The notes: generated by a model not told the origin, from the sequence alone. A stretch of 45,731 bases of DNA from Clostridia bacterium (GCA_900768535.1 CAAGDE010000160.1:1-45731); one strand, 5' to 3'. Positions 25,549 to 34,773 are shown, numbered from the stretch's first letter. Numbers and translations are program-made.

Positions 25549-26076
25549 ATGTCACATCCGTTCCGGCATTTCCGGACGATTACAAAGCACCGGCACCGGG
25601 TCATCGCGCACTGCTTCCGCGCGGGAATCGGTTTCCGGGGGCTGTTTCACGATCTTTCCAAGTATTCGCCGACCGAGTTTCTGCCGGGTGCGAAGTACTA
25701 TCAGGGAACGCGCAGTCCGAACGAACGGGAAAGGGAAGCGCTCGGCTATTCGGCGGCGTGGATGCACCACAAGGGACGCAACCGGCATCACTTTGAATAC
25801 TGGACCGATCTGAATATGCAGACCAAGCGCTACGAGCCGGTGAAGATGCCGGTGCGGTACGTCAAGGAGATGTTTTGCGACCGCGTGGCGGCAAGCAAGA
25901 TTTATCAGGGCAGGCAGTACACCGACCGACATCCGCTGGATTACTTTCTGCGCGGGAATGCGCGGCAGAAAATGCACCCGGCGACCGCAGATCTGCTGGA
26001 AGCCTGGCTCCGGATGCTTGCGGAGCAGGGGGAGAAAGCGACCTTCCGGCATATCCGCAACGTGAAGGACTATTGA
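25549..26076 (+). CDS. DUF5662 family protein
   Basis: A 175-aa soluble, basic protein. It matches from memory the Clostridia family DUF5662 through stretches such as GLFHDLSKYSPTEF (residues about 30-43), GAKYYQGTRSPNE, and AWMHHKGRNRHHFEYW. The HD pair and the many conserved His suggest a metal-binding, HD-domain-like fold, but no activity is known to me. The ribosome site is GGGAG. It has its own sigma-A promoter, so its position after spoIVA does not by itself imply a sporulation role. It ends before a bidirectional terminator shared with pheT. Confidence 0.85.
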   Translation: MSHPFRHFRTITKHRHRVIAHCFRAGIGFRGLFHDLSKYSPTEFLPGAKYYQGTRSPNEREREALGYSAAWMHHKGRNRHHFEYWTDLNMQTKRYEPVKMPVRYVKEMFCDRVAASKIYQGRQYTDRHPLDYFLRGNARQKMHPATADLLEAWLRMLAEQGEKATFRHIRNVKDY

Positions 26077-26085
26077 CATGAAAGC

Positions 26086-26117
26086 TTTCGCCAGCCTCCC
26101 CCGAAAGGCGGGCGAAA
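26086..26117. repeat. Hairpin without T run (REP-like)
   Basis: A 12-bp stem with one mismatch (tttcgccagcct / aggcgggcgaaa) and an 8-nt loop begins 9 nt after the DUF5662 stop. No T run follows, so it is not a typical terminator; it may stabilise mRNA ends or be a repeat remnant. Confidence 0.6.
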
Positions 26118-26153
26118 CCGTTCACTGCATTGACAAACGTGATACCATAGCCT

Positions 26154-26189
26154 AAAAAGCACCGCGACCAATTGATCGCGGTGCTTTTT
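26154..26189. terminator. Bidirectional intrinsic terminator
   Basis: Perfect 14-bp stem aaaaagcaccgcga / tcgcggtgcttttt with an 8-nt loop; it ends both the DUF5662 gene (plus) and pheT (minus). Confidence 0.9.
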
Positions 26190-26206
26190 TGGATACGTCC
26201 GGCGGC

Positions 26207-28609
26207 TCAGCCTCTGAGCGTGAGTCCCATCCTGAATTTCAGATCGCTGAGCATCTTCTTGGAGACCTTATCGGCTTCCTCGACCGTCAGTGTCCGGTCG
26301 GCTGCACGGAGCGTTACCCGGAGCGCGACCGATTTTTTGCCTTCGCCGACCTGCGGTCCGCGGTAAATGTCGAACAGTGTGATATTTTCCACCAGCTTGC
26401 CGCCCGCCTTTGCCATGACACCCTCAATCGCGCCGACCTCCATGTCTTCATCGCAAACGAACGCGAAGTCACGGGTCGTCGCCGGGTATTTCGGCAGGGC
26501 ATGGTAGTGCCGGTCCAGCGCGGCGTGCGCGAAAATCTCGTCAAATGCCAGCTCTGCCAGCAGAACCGGTGCGTCAAAGCCGTAGTTCGCCGCCGTCCTG
26601 GGGTCAGCCTGTCCCAGAATGCCCAGCTCGGTTCCGTCCAGCGCCGTCACCTTCGCACAGCGTCCGGTGTGGTATGCAGGATGATCGTGGCAGGCGGTGT
26701 ACTCGCCCCTGATGCCGGCATCACTCAAAGCGGCGTCCACCACACCCTTGAGCGCGTAGAAATCGGTCTTGCCGTAAGCGCCGAGCGTCAGCACCTTCTT
26801 TTCCGCCGGCAGCTTGGTGCTGTCCGCATCGGGCAGATAGACCGTTGCCAGCTCGAACAGCGAGACGTTCTCATTGCTCAGGTTGTTGTTCCGCGCCAGC
26901 ACCTCCAGCATGGAGGGGAGCGCCGTGGTCCGCATGACGCTGGTATCCTCGCCGAGCGGGTTTGAAATGACGACCGAACGGCGGAGCGGGCTGTCCGCAG
27001 GCATCCGGATTTTGTCGTAGTATTTCGGGCTGATGAAGGAGAAGGTATGAATCTGCGAGAAGCCGAGGTCTGCCAGGTGATCGGTGACCCTGCACTCGAA
27101 GGCTTGCTTTTCGGTTCTGCCGCCCAGGGTGGTTTCCGCCTTCATGTAGGAGGCTTCGATCTTGTCGTAGCCCCACATCCGCACGACCTCCTCCGCGATA
27201 TCGTTCATGCAGCCGAGATCCGCACGCCACGAGGGAACCAGAATGCTGCCGTCCTTCACCGTACAGCCAAGCCCGGTCAGCGACCGGATCATGTGCTCGG
27301 TCGGGATGTGCGTTCCGAGGAAGGTGTTGTAGCGGTCGGGCGTGAAGGGAAGAACGGTCTGCTGCCATTTGTCCGGATAGACGTCAATGACACCGTCCAC
27401 CACATCGCCGGCGCCGAGCAGCTCCACCAGCTCGCAGGCACGCTCCAGCGCGACCATGCAGTTTTCGCGGTCCAGTCCCTTTTCAAACCGCGCCGAGGAC
27501 TCCGTGCGCATCCCGTTTTTCTTCGCGGTCACCCGCACCGAGGCACCCATAAAGCACGCCGATTCAAAGACAACTGTTTGGGTTGTGTCCGTAATTTCGG
27601 AATTGGCGCCGCCCATGACGCCTGCCAGCGCGCAAGCCTTTTTCCGGTCCGCAATGACCAGCATGGTATCATCCAGCGTGTGCTCGCTGTTGTCCAGCGC
27701 CGTGAAATGCTCGCCGGTTGACGCTCTGCGGACGTTGATCGCCGCGCCGTCCAGGCACTGATAGTCGAACGCGTGCATCGGCTGTCCGTATTCCAGCATG
27801 ACATAGTTGGTAATATCCACAATGTTGTTGATCGGTCTGACCCCGGAGGCACGCAGACGCATCCGCATCCAGAGCGGGGAGGGGGCGATCTTCACGTTTT
27901 TGACCACCCGCGCGGAATAGCGGTAGCAAAGCTCCGGCGCGGAAACGGTCACGTTCAGGTAATTGCCCACCCGGTCGCCGTCTCCGGCGCCTTTGACAAC
28001 CGGCGTATGAAGGGTCAGCGGCTTGTCGAATGCCACCGCCGCTTCCCGCGCAAGACCGATGACCGACAGACAGTCCGGACGGTTGGAGGTGATCTCAAAT
28101 TCCACGGTCGTATCGTTGAGCATCAGCACATCCCGGATGTCATCGCCCAGGCGTTTGGCGCAGTCCCCGTCCAGGATCAGGATCCCGTTTTCCTCCTTGC
28201 CGGGCATCTCGTGCGCCGTCAGCTTCAGTTCCCCCATCGAGCAGAGCATTCCGTCCGATTCGACCCCGCGGAGCTTTCCCGCTTTGATGGTGACATCTCC
28301 CGGCAGCTTTGCAACCGGCAGTGCCGCCGGAACCAGCGCGCCGACAAAAACGTTCTGCGCACCGGTCACAATCTGAATGTCATGACCGAAGCTGTCTCCC
28401 GCGTCCAGGCGGCAGACCCACAGATGATCGGAGTCGGGGTGTTTTTCCATTTTCGTGACCCGCGCGACCACAACGTTTTCGATGTCGCCGCCCAGCACCT
28501 CAAAGCCCTCCACCTTCGACCCGGTAATGGTCATGCGGTCGCAGAATTCCTGATTGGGTGTATCGTTTGTGTCCACAAAATCGGACAGCCAGTTTCTGGA
28601 AAGATTCAT
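26207..28609 (-). CDS. pheT: Phenylalanine--tRNA ligase beta subunit
   Basis: Beta subunit of the alpha2-beta2 PheRS, 800 aa, normal length. The N-terminal EMAP/OB tRNA-binding domain (about residues 40-150, with VVARVTKMEKHPDSDHLWVC) is followed by the B3/B4 editing domain, B5 domain, catalytic-like core and the C-terminal anticodon-binding domain (FXDF-type, with PATTRDFAFVCDED). AGGAGGT lies about 8 nt upstream of the ATG. It is the second gene after pheS (17 nt gap) and is controlled by the T-box leader. Confidence 0.97.
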   Translation of the reverse strand: MNLSRNWLSDFVDTNDTPNQEFCDRMTITGSKVEGFEVLGGDIENVVVARVTKMEKHPDSDHLWVCRLDAGDSFGHDIQIVTGAQNVFVGALVPAALPVAKLPGDVTIKAGKLRGVESDGMLCSMGELKLTAHEMPGKEENGILILDGDCAKRLGDDIRDVLMLNDTTVEFEITSNRPDCLSVIGLAREAAVAFDKPLTLHTPVVKGAGDGDRVGNYLNVTVSAPELCYRYSARVVKNVKIAPSPLWMRMRLRASGVRPINNIVDITNYVMLEYGQPMHAFDYQCLDGAAINVRRASTGEHFTALDNSEHTLDDTMLVIADRKKACALAGVMGGANSEITDTTQTVVFESACFMGASVRVTAKKNGMRTESSARFEKGLDRENCMVALERACELVELLGAGDVVDGVIDVYPDKWQQTVLPFTPDRYNTFLGTHIPTEHMIRSLTGLGCTVKDGSILVPSWRADLGCMNDIAEEVVRMWGYDKIEASYMKAETTLGGRTEKQAFECRVTDHLADLGFSQIHTFSFISPKYYDKIRMPADSPLRRSVVISNPLGEDTSVMRTTALPSMLEVLARNNNLSNENVSLFELATVYLPDADSTKLPAEKKVLTLGAYGKTDFYALKGVVDAALSDAGIRGEYTACHDHPAYHTGRCAKVTALDGTELGILGQADPRTAANYGFDAPVLLAELAFDEIFAHAALDRHYHALPKYPATTRDFAFVCDEDMEVGAIEGVMAKAGGKLVENITLFDIYRGPQVGEGKKSVALRVTLRAADRTLTVEEADKVSKKMLSDLKFRMGLTLRG

Positions 28610-28626
28610 GTTATCTACCTCCTGTC

Positions 28627-29640
28627 TCAGAACTGCTTGAGAAAGCGTTCGTCGTTTTCGTAGAAGAGCCGGATGTCATCGATGCCGAGCGACGCCATGG
28701 CGATGCGCTCCACACCGAGACCGAACGCAAATCCGGTGTATTTTTCGGGGTCAATATTGCAGTTCGACAGCACGAACGGATGCACCATTCCCGCGCCGAG
28801 AATTTCGATCCAGCCCTCGCCCTTGCAGAGCCGACAGCCCTTCCCGCCGCAGACGAAGCAGGAGACATCCACCTCAGCCGAGGGCTCGGTGAACGGGAAA
28901 TGGTGGGGGCGGAAACGGATTTTTGTCGATTCGCCGAACATCCGCTTGGCAAAGGTCGCAAGGGTCCCCTTCAGGTCGCCCATCGTGATGCCCTCGTCAA
29001 CGACCAGACCCTCCAGCTGATGGAACAGGGGAGAGTGCGTGGCGTCCAGCGCATCCGAGCGGTAGACGCGGCCGGGGGAGATGATGCGGATCGGCGGCTT
29101 CATATGCTCCATCGTGCGCGCCTGAACCGAGGAGGTCTGCGAGCGGAGCAGAATGTTGTCGGTGATATAAAAGGTGTCCTGCGTGTCGCGCGCCGGGTGA
29201 TTTTCCGGAATGTTCAGCGCCTGGAAGTTGTAGTAATCCAGCTCCACCTCCGGACCCTCCACAATGGAAAATCCCATTCCGATAAAGATGTCCTCCAGCT
29301 CGCGCTGCACCTTGGTCAGCGGATGAATATGACCGTCCGGCACCGGAGTCCCCGGCATGGTGACGTCCAGCTTTTCCGCCTGCAGCTTCTTTTCCAGCGC
29401 CTTTGCCTGCGCGTCCTTCACCCGCTTGGCAATGGCATCCTCAATGGTTGTGCGGACCTCATTTGCCAGCTGACCGATCATCGGGCGCTCCTCGGCAGAC
29501 AGCGAACCCATGCCGCGCAGAACCGCGGTCAGTTCTCCTTTTTTGCCCAGGTAACGGATTTTGATCTGCTCCAGGTCGGCATCCATCGCGTTGATCTGCG
29601 CCAATGCTGTTTCCCTGATTTTTGCTAACGTTTCTTTCAT
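28627..29640 (-). CDS. pheS: Phenylalanine--tRNA ligase alpha subunit
   Basis: Class II catalytic subunit of PheRS, 337 aa. An N-terminal coiled-coil arm (residues about 1-90) binds tRNA-Phe. The catalytic core contains the motif 2 region (TSSVQARTME ... GRVYRSDALDATHSPLFHQLEG) and motif 3 (FGLGVERIAM). AAAGGAAAG precedes the ATG. It is the first gene of pheST, downstream of a T-box. Confidence 0.97.
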   Translation of the reverse strand: MKETLAKIRETALAQINAMDADLEQIKIRYLGKKGELTAVLRGMGSLSAEERPMIGQLANEVRTTIEDAIAKRVKDAQAKALEKKLQAEKLDVTMPGTPVPDGHIHPLTKVQRELEDIFIGMGFSIVEGPEVELDYYNFQALNIPENHPARDTQDTFYITDNILLRSQTSSVQARTMEHMKPPIRIISPGRVYRSDALDATHSPLFHQLEGLVVDEGITMGDLKGTLATFAKRMFGESTKIRFRPHHFPFTEPSAEVDVSCFVCGGKGCRLCKGEGWIEILGAGMVHPFVLSNCNIDPEKYTGFAFGLGVERIAMASLGIDDIRLFYENDERFLKQF

Positions 29641-29663
29641 ATGGCTTTCCTTTCTTCTGAATC

Positions 29664-29917
29664 AAAAAACGCCCGTCCTGATGAATCATCAACAGGACGG
29701 GACGTAAAATTACACCCGCGGTACCACCCGCATTCCGGCACAAAGCCAACACTCTGTCGGCGGTAACGGTGCCAACCGGACCGGACTACACGAAAAGACT
29801 TTCATCCGACCTGCTCCGAAGGGAAATGCGCATTCCGCCCGATATACATCGCTCCCAGCCAAGGCGACGCTCTCTTGGATACCGATTGACGAAACCGCTG
29901 ACTTCATCTCAGCATTT
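29664..29917 (-). promoter_or_regulatory. T-box riboswitch of pheST
   Basis: The minus strand carries the T-box sequence gggtggtaccgcg (around 29715-29733) and an intrinsic terminator (stem 29672-29680 / 29693-29701, then six T's at 29664-29669). Upstream is a Stem I region with the agagagcg stretch. Uncharged tRNA should pair with the T-box and prevent termination. Phe codons ttc occur near 29820 (acatttcccttcgg in transcript sense region), where a specifier could lie, but I cannot assign it without folding. Downstream genes fix the specificity as Phe. Confidence 0.92.
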
Positions 29918-29923
29918 CAACCT

Positions 29924-29952
29924 ATTATAACACATTTTTCTCCCTTTTGCAA
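29924..29952 (-). promoter_or_regulatory. Sigma-A promoter of the T-box-pheST operon
   Basis: Minus strand: TTGCAA (29952-29947), 17-nt spacer, TATAAT (29929-29924). Confidence 0.8.
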
Positions 29953-29984
29953 GCCCCTTTTGAAAAAAATCCGAAAACCGGCGC

Positions 29985-30016
29985 AAAAAGGGCACCCCGA
30001 ACCGATTCGGGGTGCC
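29985..30016 (-). terminator. Terminator of the solute-binding protein gene
   Basis: Perfect 11-bp stem (ggcaccccgaa / ttcggggtgcc) with a 4-nt loop. On the minus strand it is followed by a T run (29985-29989). Confidence 0.88.
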
Positions 30017-30023
30017 TGAAGGC

Positions 30024-32588
30024 TTAATTGACCTTATTGTCCCACAGAATTTCCGGGAAGTTCTTGAAGATGGAATCGCCGTTTGCGTCCACATAATCCT
30101 CGGAATTCTTCATCTTTGTCTTCTGGAAGTCCGAAACGCAATAGTACGTAGACCGAACCTTCGAGAGTGCCTTGGAGGTGATGGTCGCGTTCTGATTGTA
30201 GATGACTGGAATGACCGGCAGATCGTTCAGGAGCAGCTCCTCCGCCTTGTGAAGCAGCTTTGCACGGAGTGCTTCCTGCTTGGAGAGCTTCACCTGATAA
30301 TCGATCCCGTTTTCTGTGTAAATCTTTGCAATCGCATCACGCAGCGTGGTTTGATCTGCCGCAGCGGCAACTGCGCTGACCGATGCCCCTGCAGCCTTTT
30401 CCGCTTCGATGACTGCCTTGTAAGCGGCAATTGCGGATTTGCAGGCGGTGTAGTAAGCCTCCAATTCGGAAGCGGTACTGTTGACGCTGACCTTGATTTC
30501 GCCGGCGGTTTTGGTTGTCGTCAGAGCTTTTTCCACTTCATCGGCGGCTTTCTTCAGCGCTGCCTTTGCGGCATTTTCGGTCTGCTCGCCAGCCTTTGCG
30601 GCGGACAGGTCCTTGGAGAGCGGCGGTATGGTCAGGGCTACGCTGTTCAACTGCGCCAGCATGGCTGTCAGAATTTCACTGTAGACAAGGAGCAGCTGTT
30701 TGGTATCCTTATCGGCTGCGCTTTCCAGCTTTTCGATGGTTGCAAGTCCTGCCTCGACCGCCTTTTCCGCCGATGTTGCCGCGGCACTCAGCTTGTGCTC
30801 AACTGCCGAAGCCATATCCGCATAGGGCTTTGTCGACAAATGTGTAATAAGGTAGGAATCCTTGTCGCGTGCATCGACCGTTGCAAAGTAGGGGAGGTAG
30901 TAGATCGCTTCCATGAGAATGTTGTACTCCACGCTGTCATACCCGGTGATGTGCGGCTTGTATTCGTAAACGCCGGCATCGCTGTCGGAATAGAATCCGC
31001 CGGAGAACGCGTAGGCGTAGTTGGCGAGCGCCGAGAATGCATCTGCTGTCATTGCACAGGCGTCAAGTGCGATGACCTCAAAGGTTCCTCTCTGAATGGA
31101 TTCCACGAAAAGGTCGTCACAGATATCCTTGGTCGGATCCTTGTCGTCTTCCTTCAGCATATCGTTGTTCTGAATCGGCGTCACTTCCTGCATGGTTACG
31201 TTGAATCCGAGCGCGTTCCATGCTTCAACGATCATCTTCACAATGGTGGTGTGCACCTCGCTGTAGGATGCAACCTTAACGGAGAAGCTGTAGTTTGAAG
31301 GTGTGATGTTCGCCTGCGCCAGCAACGCTTTTGCTTCGTTGACCTGTGCGGTTGTGGTCAGCTTGTACTGAACGTTTTTGCTTGTTCTGAATTCTCCGGA
31401 GTTGCCCTTTTCAAACACGCCGTAGGGGACCAGTGCGTCCGCCGCTTTGGCATAAACCACCGCTTTTGCAATGGCTTCGCGGTCGAGCGCCATAGAGAGC
31501 GCCTGGCGGACCTCCTTGCTTGCAAAGAGATAATCACCGCCGATCAGCGCATTTTCATTGAGGTAGCAGACGAAGGTGGACAGCGCATCGGTTATTTCAA
31601 CCTGATCTGCCACGGTTTCGTTTCCGCGCAGGGCAAACGGAACGCTTCCGATGTAGAAAAGCTTTCCTTCATTGTATTCCGCCAGCAGTTGATCCGCCGT
31701 TTTTGAACAGTCAACCAGCAGACGGTAGGGAGTAACGGTTGCGTTGACCTGATCTCTTTTCAGATCGCGGTCAAAGTAGCTGTTCCGTTCCAGCGTGAAA
31801 TACTGCAGCTTTTTTGTTGCCCACTTGGAAACCTTTCCGGAAAGGGTTCCGTCCTTTTCCAGGGCATAGTCATCCTCAACCTTGATCTCTTTCCCGTTTT
31901 CATCGGTGATGCTGGTGTAATTGATCTTGGAAAGCTTGAAGGGACCGCTGGTTGCGATCGAGGACGGCTTCTTCGCCCAGTCGTAGGGGTTTGCCGAGAC
32001 ATAACGGCTCAGAAGCGGCGCCGTGGCAACGCTGGTCAGATTGCGGATGAATCCGTTATAATCGATCGGTCCCTCAAAGTAGATCCGGACAATGGATTGT
32101 GCGACCGCTTCCACGCCGAGGTCATCAATGGAGGCATCCCCCTCTTTGACGGCACGTGCATTCTTGATATCGAACAGCAGTGCGGCGGCGGAGTAGTTGT
32201 TCTTGGCATCAAGCAGACGCTTCCACGCGAACACCACATCCTCTGCCGTCAGCGCGTCACGCACGCTCCAGTAGGTATCCTTGAGCGTCAGCTCCATATA
32301 GTACTCATCGGCTTCTTTGTTTTCCGTGATTTTATAGGATTTAACGAGGTAATTCTCCACTTTCCCGGAGTCGGTCAGCTTGAACAGCGTCGCGTACATC
32401 AGGCTGAGTACATTGGAGAGATTGGCGTTGTAGTACGCATTTGCCGGGTCGAAATCGTAAATTTCATCGGTCAGATACATAGTAATGTATCCGCCGGCAT
32501 CCTTTGCAACGGTCTTTGTTTTACAGCCCGCAAGCACGCCTGCGAGCAAAACAACGCAAAGAAGCAGGGATAGAATTCGTTTTGCCAT
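30024..32588 (-). CDS. Family 5 ABC solute-binding lipoprotein with large helical insertion
   Basis: Exported lipoprotein of 854 aa (lipobox LAGC at about residue 22) of the peptide/oligopeptide-binding SBP_bac_5 group. Canonical features are WSVRDALTAEDVVFAWKR (residues about 105-125), a YxxNENALIGGD region, VRQALSMALDREAIAKAVV, and the C-terminal end of the fold with LLNDLPVIPVIYNQNA. Family members are usually near 550 residues. The extra length is mainly a stretch of about 155-200 residues, rich in Ala, Lys, Glu and Thr (about 565-770), inserted between GYDSVEYNILMEA and the last helices. No permease or ATPase gene is adjacent, so it is an orphan component. Confidence 0.9.
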   Translation of the reverse strand: MAKRILSLLLCVVLLAGVLAGCKTKTVAKDAGGYITMYLTDEIYDFDPANAYYNANLSNVLSLMYATLFKLTDSGKVENYLVKSYKITENKEADEYYMELTLKDTYWSVRDALTAEDVVFAWKRLLDAKNNYSAAALLFDIKNARAVKEGDASIDDLGVEAVAQSIVRIYFEGPIDYNGFIRNLTSVATAPLLSRYVSANPYDWAKKPSSIATSGPFKLSKINYTSITDENGKEIKVEDDYALEKDGTLSGKVSKWATKKLQYFTLERNSYFDRDLKRDQVNATVTPYRLLVDCSKTADQLLAEYNEGKLFYIGSVPFALRGNETVADQVEITDALSTFVCYLNENALIGGDYLFASKEVRQALSMALDREAIAKAVVYAKAADALVPYGVFEKGNSGEFRTSKNVQYKLTTTAQVNEAKALLAQANITPSNYSFSVKVASYSEVHTTIVKMIVEAWNALGFNVTMQEVTPIQNNDMLKEDDKDPTKDICDDLFVESIQRGTFEVIALDACAMTADAFSALANYAYAFSGGFYSDSDAGVYEYKPHITGYDSVEYNILMEAIYYLPYFATVDARDKDSYLITHLSTKPYADMASAVEHKLSAAATSAEKAVEAGLATIEKLESAADKDTKQLLLVYSEILTAMLAQLNSVALTIPPLSKDLSAAKAGEQTENAAKAALKKAADEVEKALTTTKTAGEIKVSVNSTASELEAYYTACKSAIAAYKAVIEAEKAAGASVSAVAAAADQTTLRDAIAKIYTENGIDYQVKLSKQEALRAKLLHKAEELLLNDLPVIPVIYNQNATITSKALSKVRSTYYCVSDFQKTKMKNSEDYVDANGDSIFKNFPEILWDNKVN

Positions 32589-32657
32589 AGTGTGGAAAAA
32601 ACCTCCTCATATAAAGAAAAATCCCGTCCGGCGTCCGTCTGCCGGAATCCTTCTTAT

Positions 32658-32686
32658 ATTATACAGCATTTTCTATCGGTTTTCAA
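32658..32686 (-). promoter_or_regulatory. Sigma-A promoter of the solute-binding protein gene
   Basis: Minus strand: TTGAAA (32686-32681), 17-nt spacer, TATAAT (32663-32658). Confidence 0.78.
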
Positions 32687-32780
32687 TAGTTTTCCGAATT
32701 TTTTGATGTATATTTTGTTAATTCTCTTGGCAGATTAGAAAAGCAGGAACCATTTCGGAATGGAAACAGGAGGATCGGGA

Positions 32781-33677
32781 ATGGAGGAAGAATACGCAAG
32801 AACCGATTTGGCTTTGGAGAGCTGCAGTGCCTCGGAAAGCGGAATCTGCGGGGTGGAGCAGAGCGTTCACCGTCGCGCGGGATGCGTCATCAACCGGGTA
32901 TCGGTCACGTCATCGGAGGCGGCTGTGATGCTCGGAAAGCCCATCGGAACGTATGTTACGGTGGAGTGCGGGCAGATCAACCATCTGGATCGGGAGCAGC
33001 GCCGCTCGGTCGTTGGTTTGCTTGCCGATGAGCTGCGCGGTATGACACGGGCGCTGACCGGTCGGTTTCCCGGCGGGAATCTGAGCGTTTTTGTAGCCGG
33101 ACTCGGAAACGCCAAGCTGACTGCGGATGCCGTCGGTCCCGGAACGGTCAGCCGCCTGACCGCCACACGGCATTTGCTTGACCATGAGGCGGCGCTGTTT
33201 CGCACCCTTGGGTGCTCGGCACTTTCGGCGATTTCGCCGGGCGTGCTCGGGGAAACCGGAATCGAAACGCTGGAGCTGATCCGGGGTGCCGTCCGGTCGG
33301 TCCGTCCGGATCTTGTGATTGCGGTCGATGCACTGGCGGCACGAAGCTGTTCCCGGCTTGCGACCACCGTGCAGATCTCCGACAGCGGAATTGTGCCCGG
33401 TTCCGGCATCGGCAACCACCGGACTGCCATTACGATGGAAACGCTCGGCGTTCCGGTGATCTCCGTCGGTGTTCCGACGGTTGTGGATTCCTCCACACTT
33501 GTATGGGATGCGCTCCGTGAGGCGGGGATTGATGAGGTCAGCAGCACACTGCGGGCGGTTCTGGATAACGGAAAGCGTTTTTTCGTTTCTCCGAAGGAAA
33601 GCGATCTGATCTCCGATGCCGTGTCCGAATTGCTGGCGGGGGCAATCTCCGAGGCTTTTGTCGGAAATCTGTCCTGA
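32781..33677 (+). CDS. gpr: GPR endopeptidase (germination protease)
   Basis: Aspartic-like protease (family A25) that degrades small acid-soluble spore proteins at germination. 298 aa. Family blocks are clear: GNAKLTADAVGPGTV, TRHLL, AISPGVLGETGIET, VIAVDALAARS, ISDSGIVPGSGIGN and VISVGVPTVVD. The N-terminal RTDLALE resembles the zymogen self-cleavage site. AGGAGG is 8 nt before ATG 32781, which is better placed than an earlier in-frame ATG at 32760. A possible sigma-G-like promoter (tgtata at 32707, cagatta at 32731) is weak. spoIIP follows, a conserved gpr-spoIIP arrangement. Confidence 0.95.
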   Translation: MEEEYARTDLALESCSASESGICGVEQSVHRRAGCVINRVSVTSSEAAVMLGKPIGTYVTVECGQINHLDREQRRSVVGLLADELRGMTRALTGRFPGGNLSVFVAGLGNAKLTADAVGPGTVSRLTATRHLLDHEAALFRTLGCSALSAISPGVLGETGIETLELIRGAVRSVRPDLVIAVDALAARSCSRLATTVQISDSGIVPGSGIGNHRTAITMETLGVPVISVGVPTVVDSSTLVWDALREAGIDEVSSTLRAVLDNGKRFFVSPKESDLISDAVSELLAGAISEAFVGNLS

Positions 33678-33741
33678 CGGTTCTGTTCCGCTCCTTTTTT
33701 GCATAGATTGGGTTAGTAAGTGCGAAAAGGAGAGGAAACAC

Positions 33742-34773
33742 ATGAAGGAAGAGCGGCAACGTCTGAACGCTCCGGCATCGGAGAATGTCCGTCTGGATGC
33801 TCCCATCGGTCACGGAATGCGTGTATTTTTGGCGTTTTTGGTTTGCTGTGCGGTTTTGGTGGCGGTGTTCGCAGTCAGCCGGATCCTTCCGCTTCGACGG
33901 TCCGGGGGTGCATCGCCTGAAGTGACCGGCGGCAGCATGGCTTCGGCGGAGGATGCGACCTCCCATCAGCCGAGCGAAACGGATGCGCCGATACCGGACG
34001 GTGCCGTAGCAATCCGCACGGTCGATCTTTCCGGAGACGCCTTCCAAAACGAGACCTCCTACGTGATTGATCCGGTGGCGGTACGGGCTTTGTTCGGCGG
34101 AGATACGCGTAGATTTTCACCGGAAGAACCGGTCGTCCTGATTCTGCATACGCACGCGCAGGAGGGATACCGGACGGACGGCACACCGTATCTGACCGGC
34201 GGGATCGGTGACGCAATTTATACCGAGGATCGCGCGTCCGGCGTGGTTGCCGTGGGGGAGGTGCTGTGCCGGGAGCTGATGCGCGGCGGGGTTCCGGCGA
34301 TTCACTGCACCGACCTGCACGGTGAGGGCGGAACTCTGCGCGGTGCTTATGACGGTGCGGCGGAATGCATCCGACGGTACATGGAGGAATACCCGTCGAT
34401 TGCATATGTGATTGACCTGCACCGGGACAGTGTGCTGTCGGCGGACGGTGCCTGTCTGCGAACGCTGTCGGAGAGCGGTTCCGCACAGATTATGGCGGTT
34501 GTCGGCTCGGACGGCGGCGGGGAAGCCTGCCCTGCATGGCGTGAGAATCTCGGACTGGCGCTCACGCTGTCCGAGTGCCTGAATGCGGCGTCCGCCGGGG
34601 TCAGCCGTCCGGTGCTTTTGCGGAATGCGACCTACAATCAGGAAATCGCTCCTCACTCGCTCCTGCTGGAAATCGGCTCTGCGGGAAACACGGTCACGGA
34701 GGCAAAATCCGCGGCAGTGCTTGTGGGGAAGGTGCTTGCGGAGCTTTTGTGCGGGCGCGACTCCGGGCAGTGA
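33742..34773 (+). CDS. spoIIP: Stage II sporulation protein P
   Basis: Peptidoglycan amidase/endopeptidase of the engulfment (DMP) complex with SpoIID and SpoIIM; 343 aa. A single N-terminal TM segment (residues about 27-46) anchors it, then a Ser/Thr/Asp-rich linker, then the SpoIIP catalytic domain. Zinc-site signatures visible are LILHTHAQEGY, VIDLHRD and the Glu in HSLLLEIGSAGNT. The start has AAAGGAGAGG upstream. Its last 121 nt are overlapped antisense by a small membrane protein gene. Confidence 0.95.
   Translation: MKEERQRLNAPASENVRLDAPIGHGMRVFLAFLVCCAVLVAVFAVSRILPLRRSGGASPEVTGGSMASAEDATSHQPSETDAPIPDGAVAIRTVDLSGDAFQNETSYVIDPVAVRALFGGDTRRFSPEEPVVLILHTHAQEGYRTDGTPYLTGGIGDAIYTEDRASGVVAVGEVLCRELMRGGVPAIHCTDLHGEGGTLRGAYDGAAECIRRYMEEYPSIAYVIDLHRDSVLSADGACLRTLSESGSAQIMAVVGSDGGGEACPAWRENLGLALTLSECLNAASAGVSRPVLLRNATYNQEIAPHSLLLEIGSAGNTVTEAKSAAVLVGKVLAELLCGRDSGQ

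Noticed and set aside
29710..29907. A small protein (65 codons) upstream of pheS
   Set aside because: It lies wholly inside the T-box leader; its ending (RVVPRV) is simply the translated T-box sequence.
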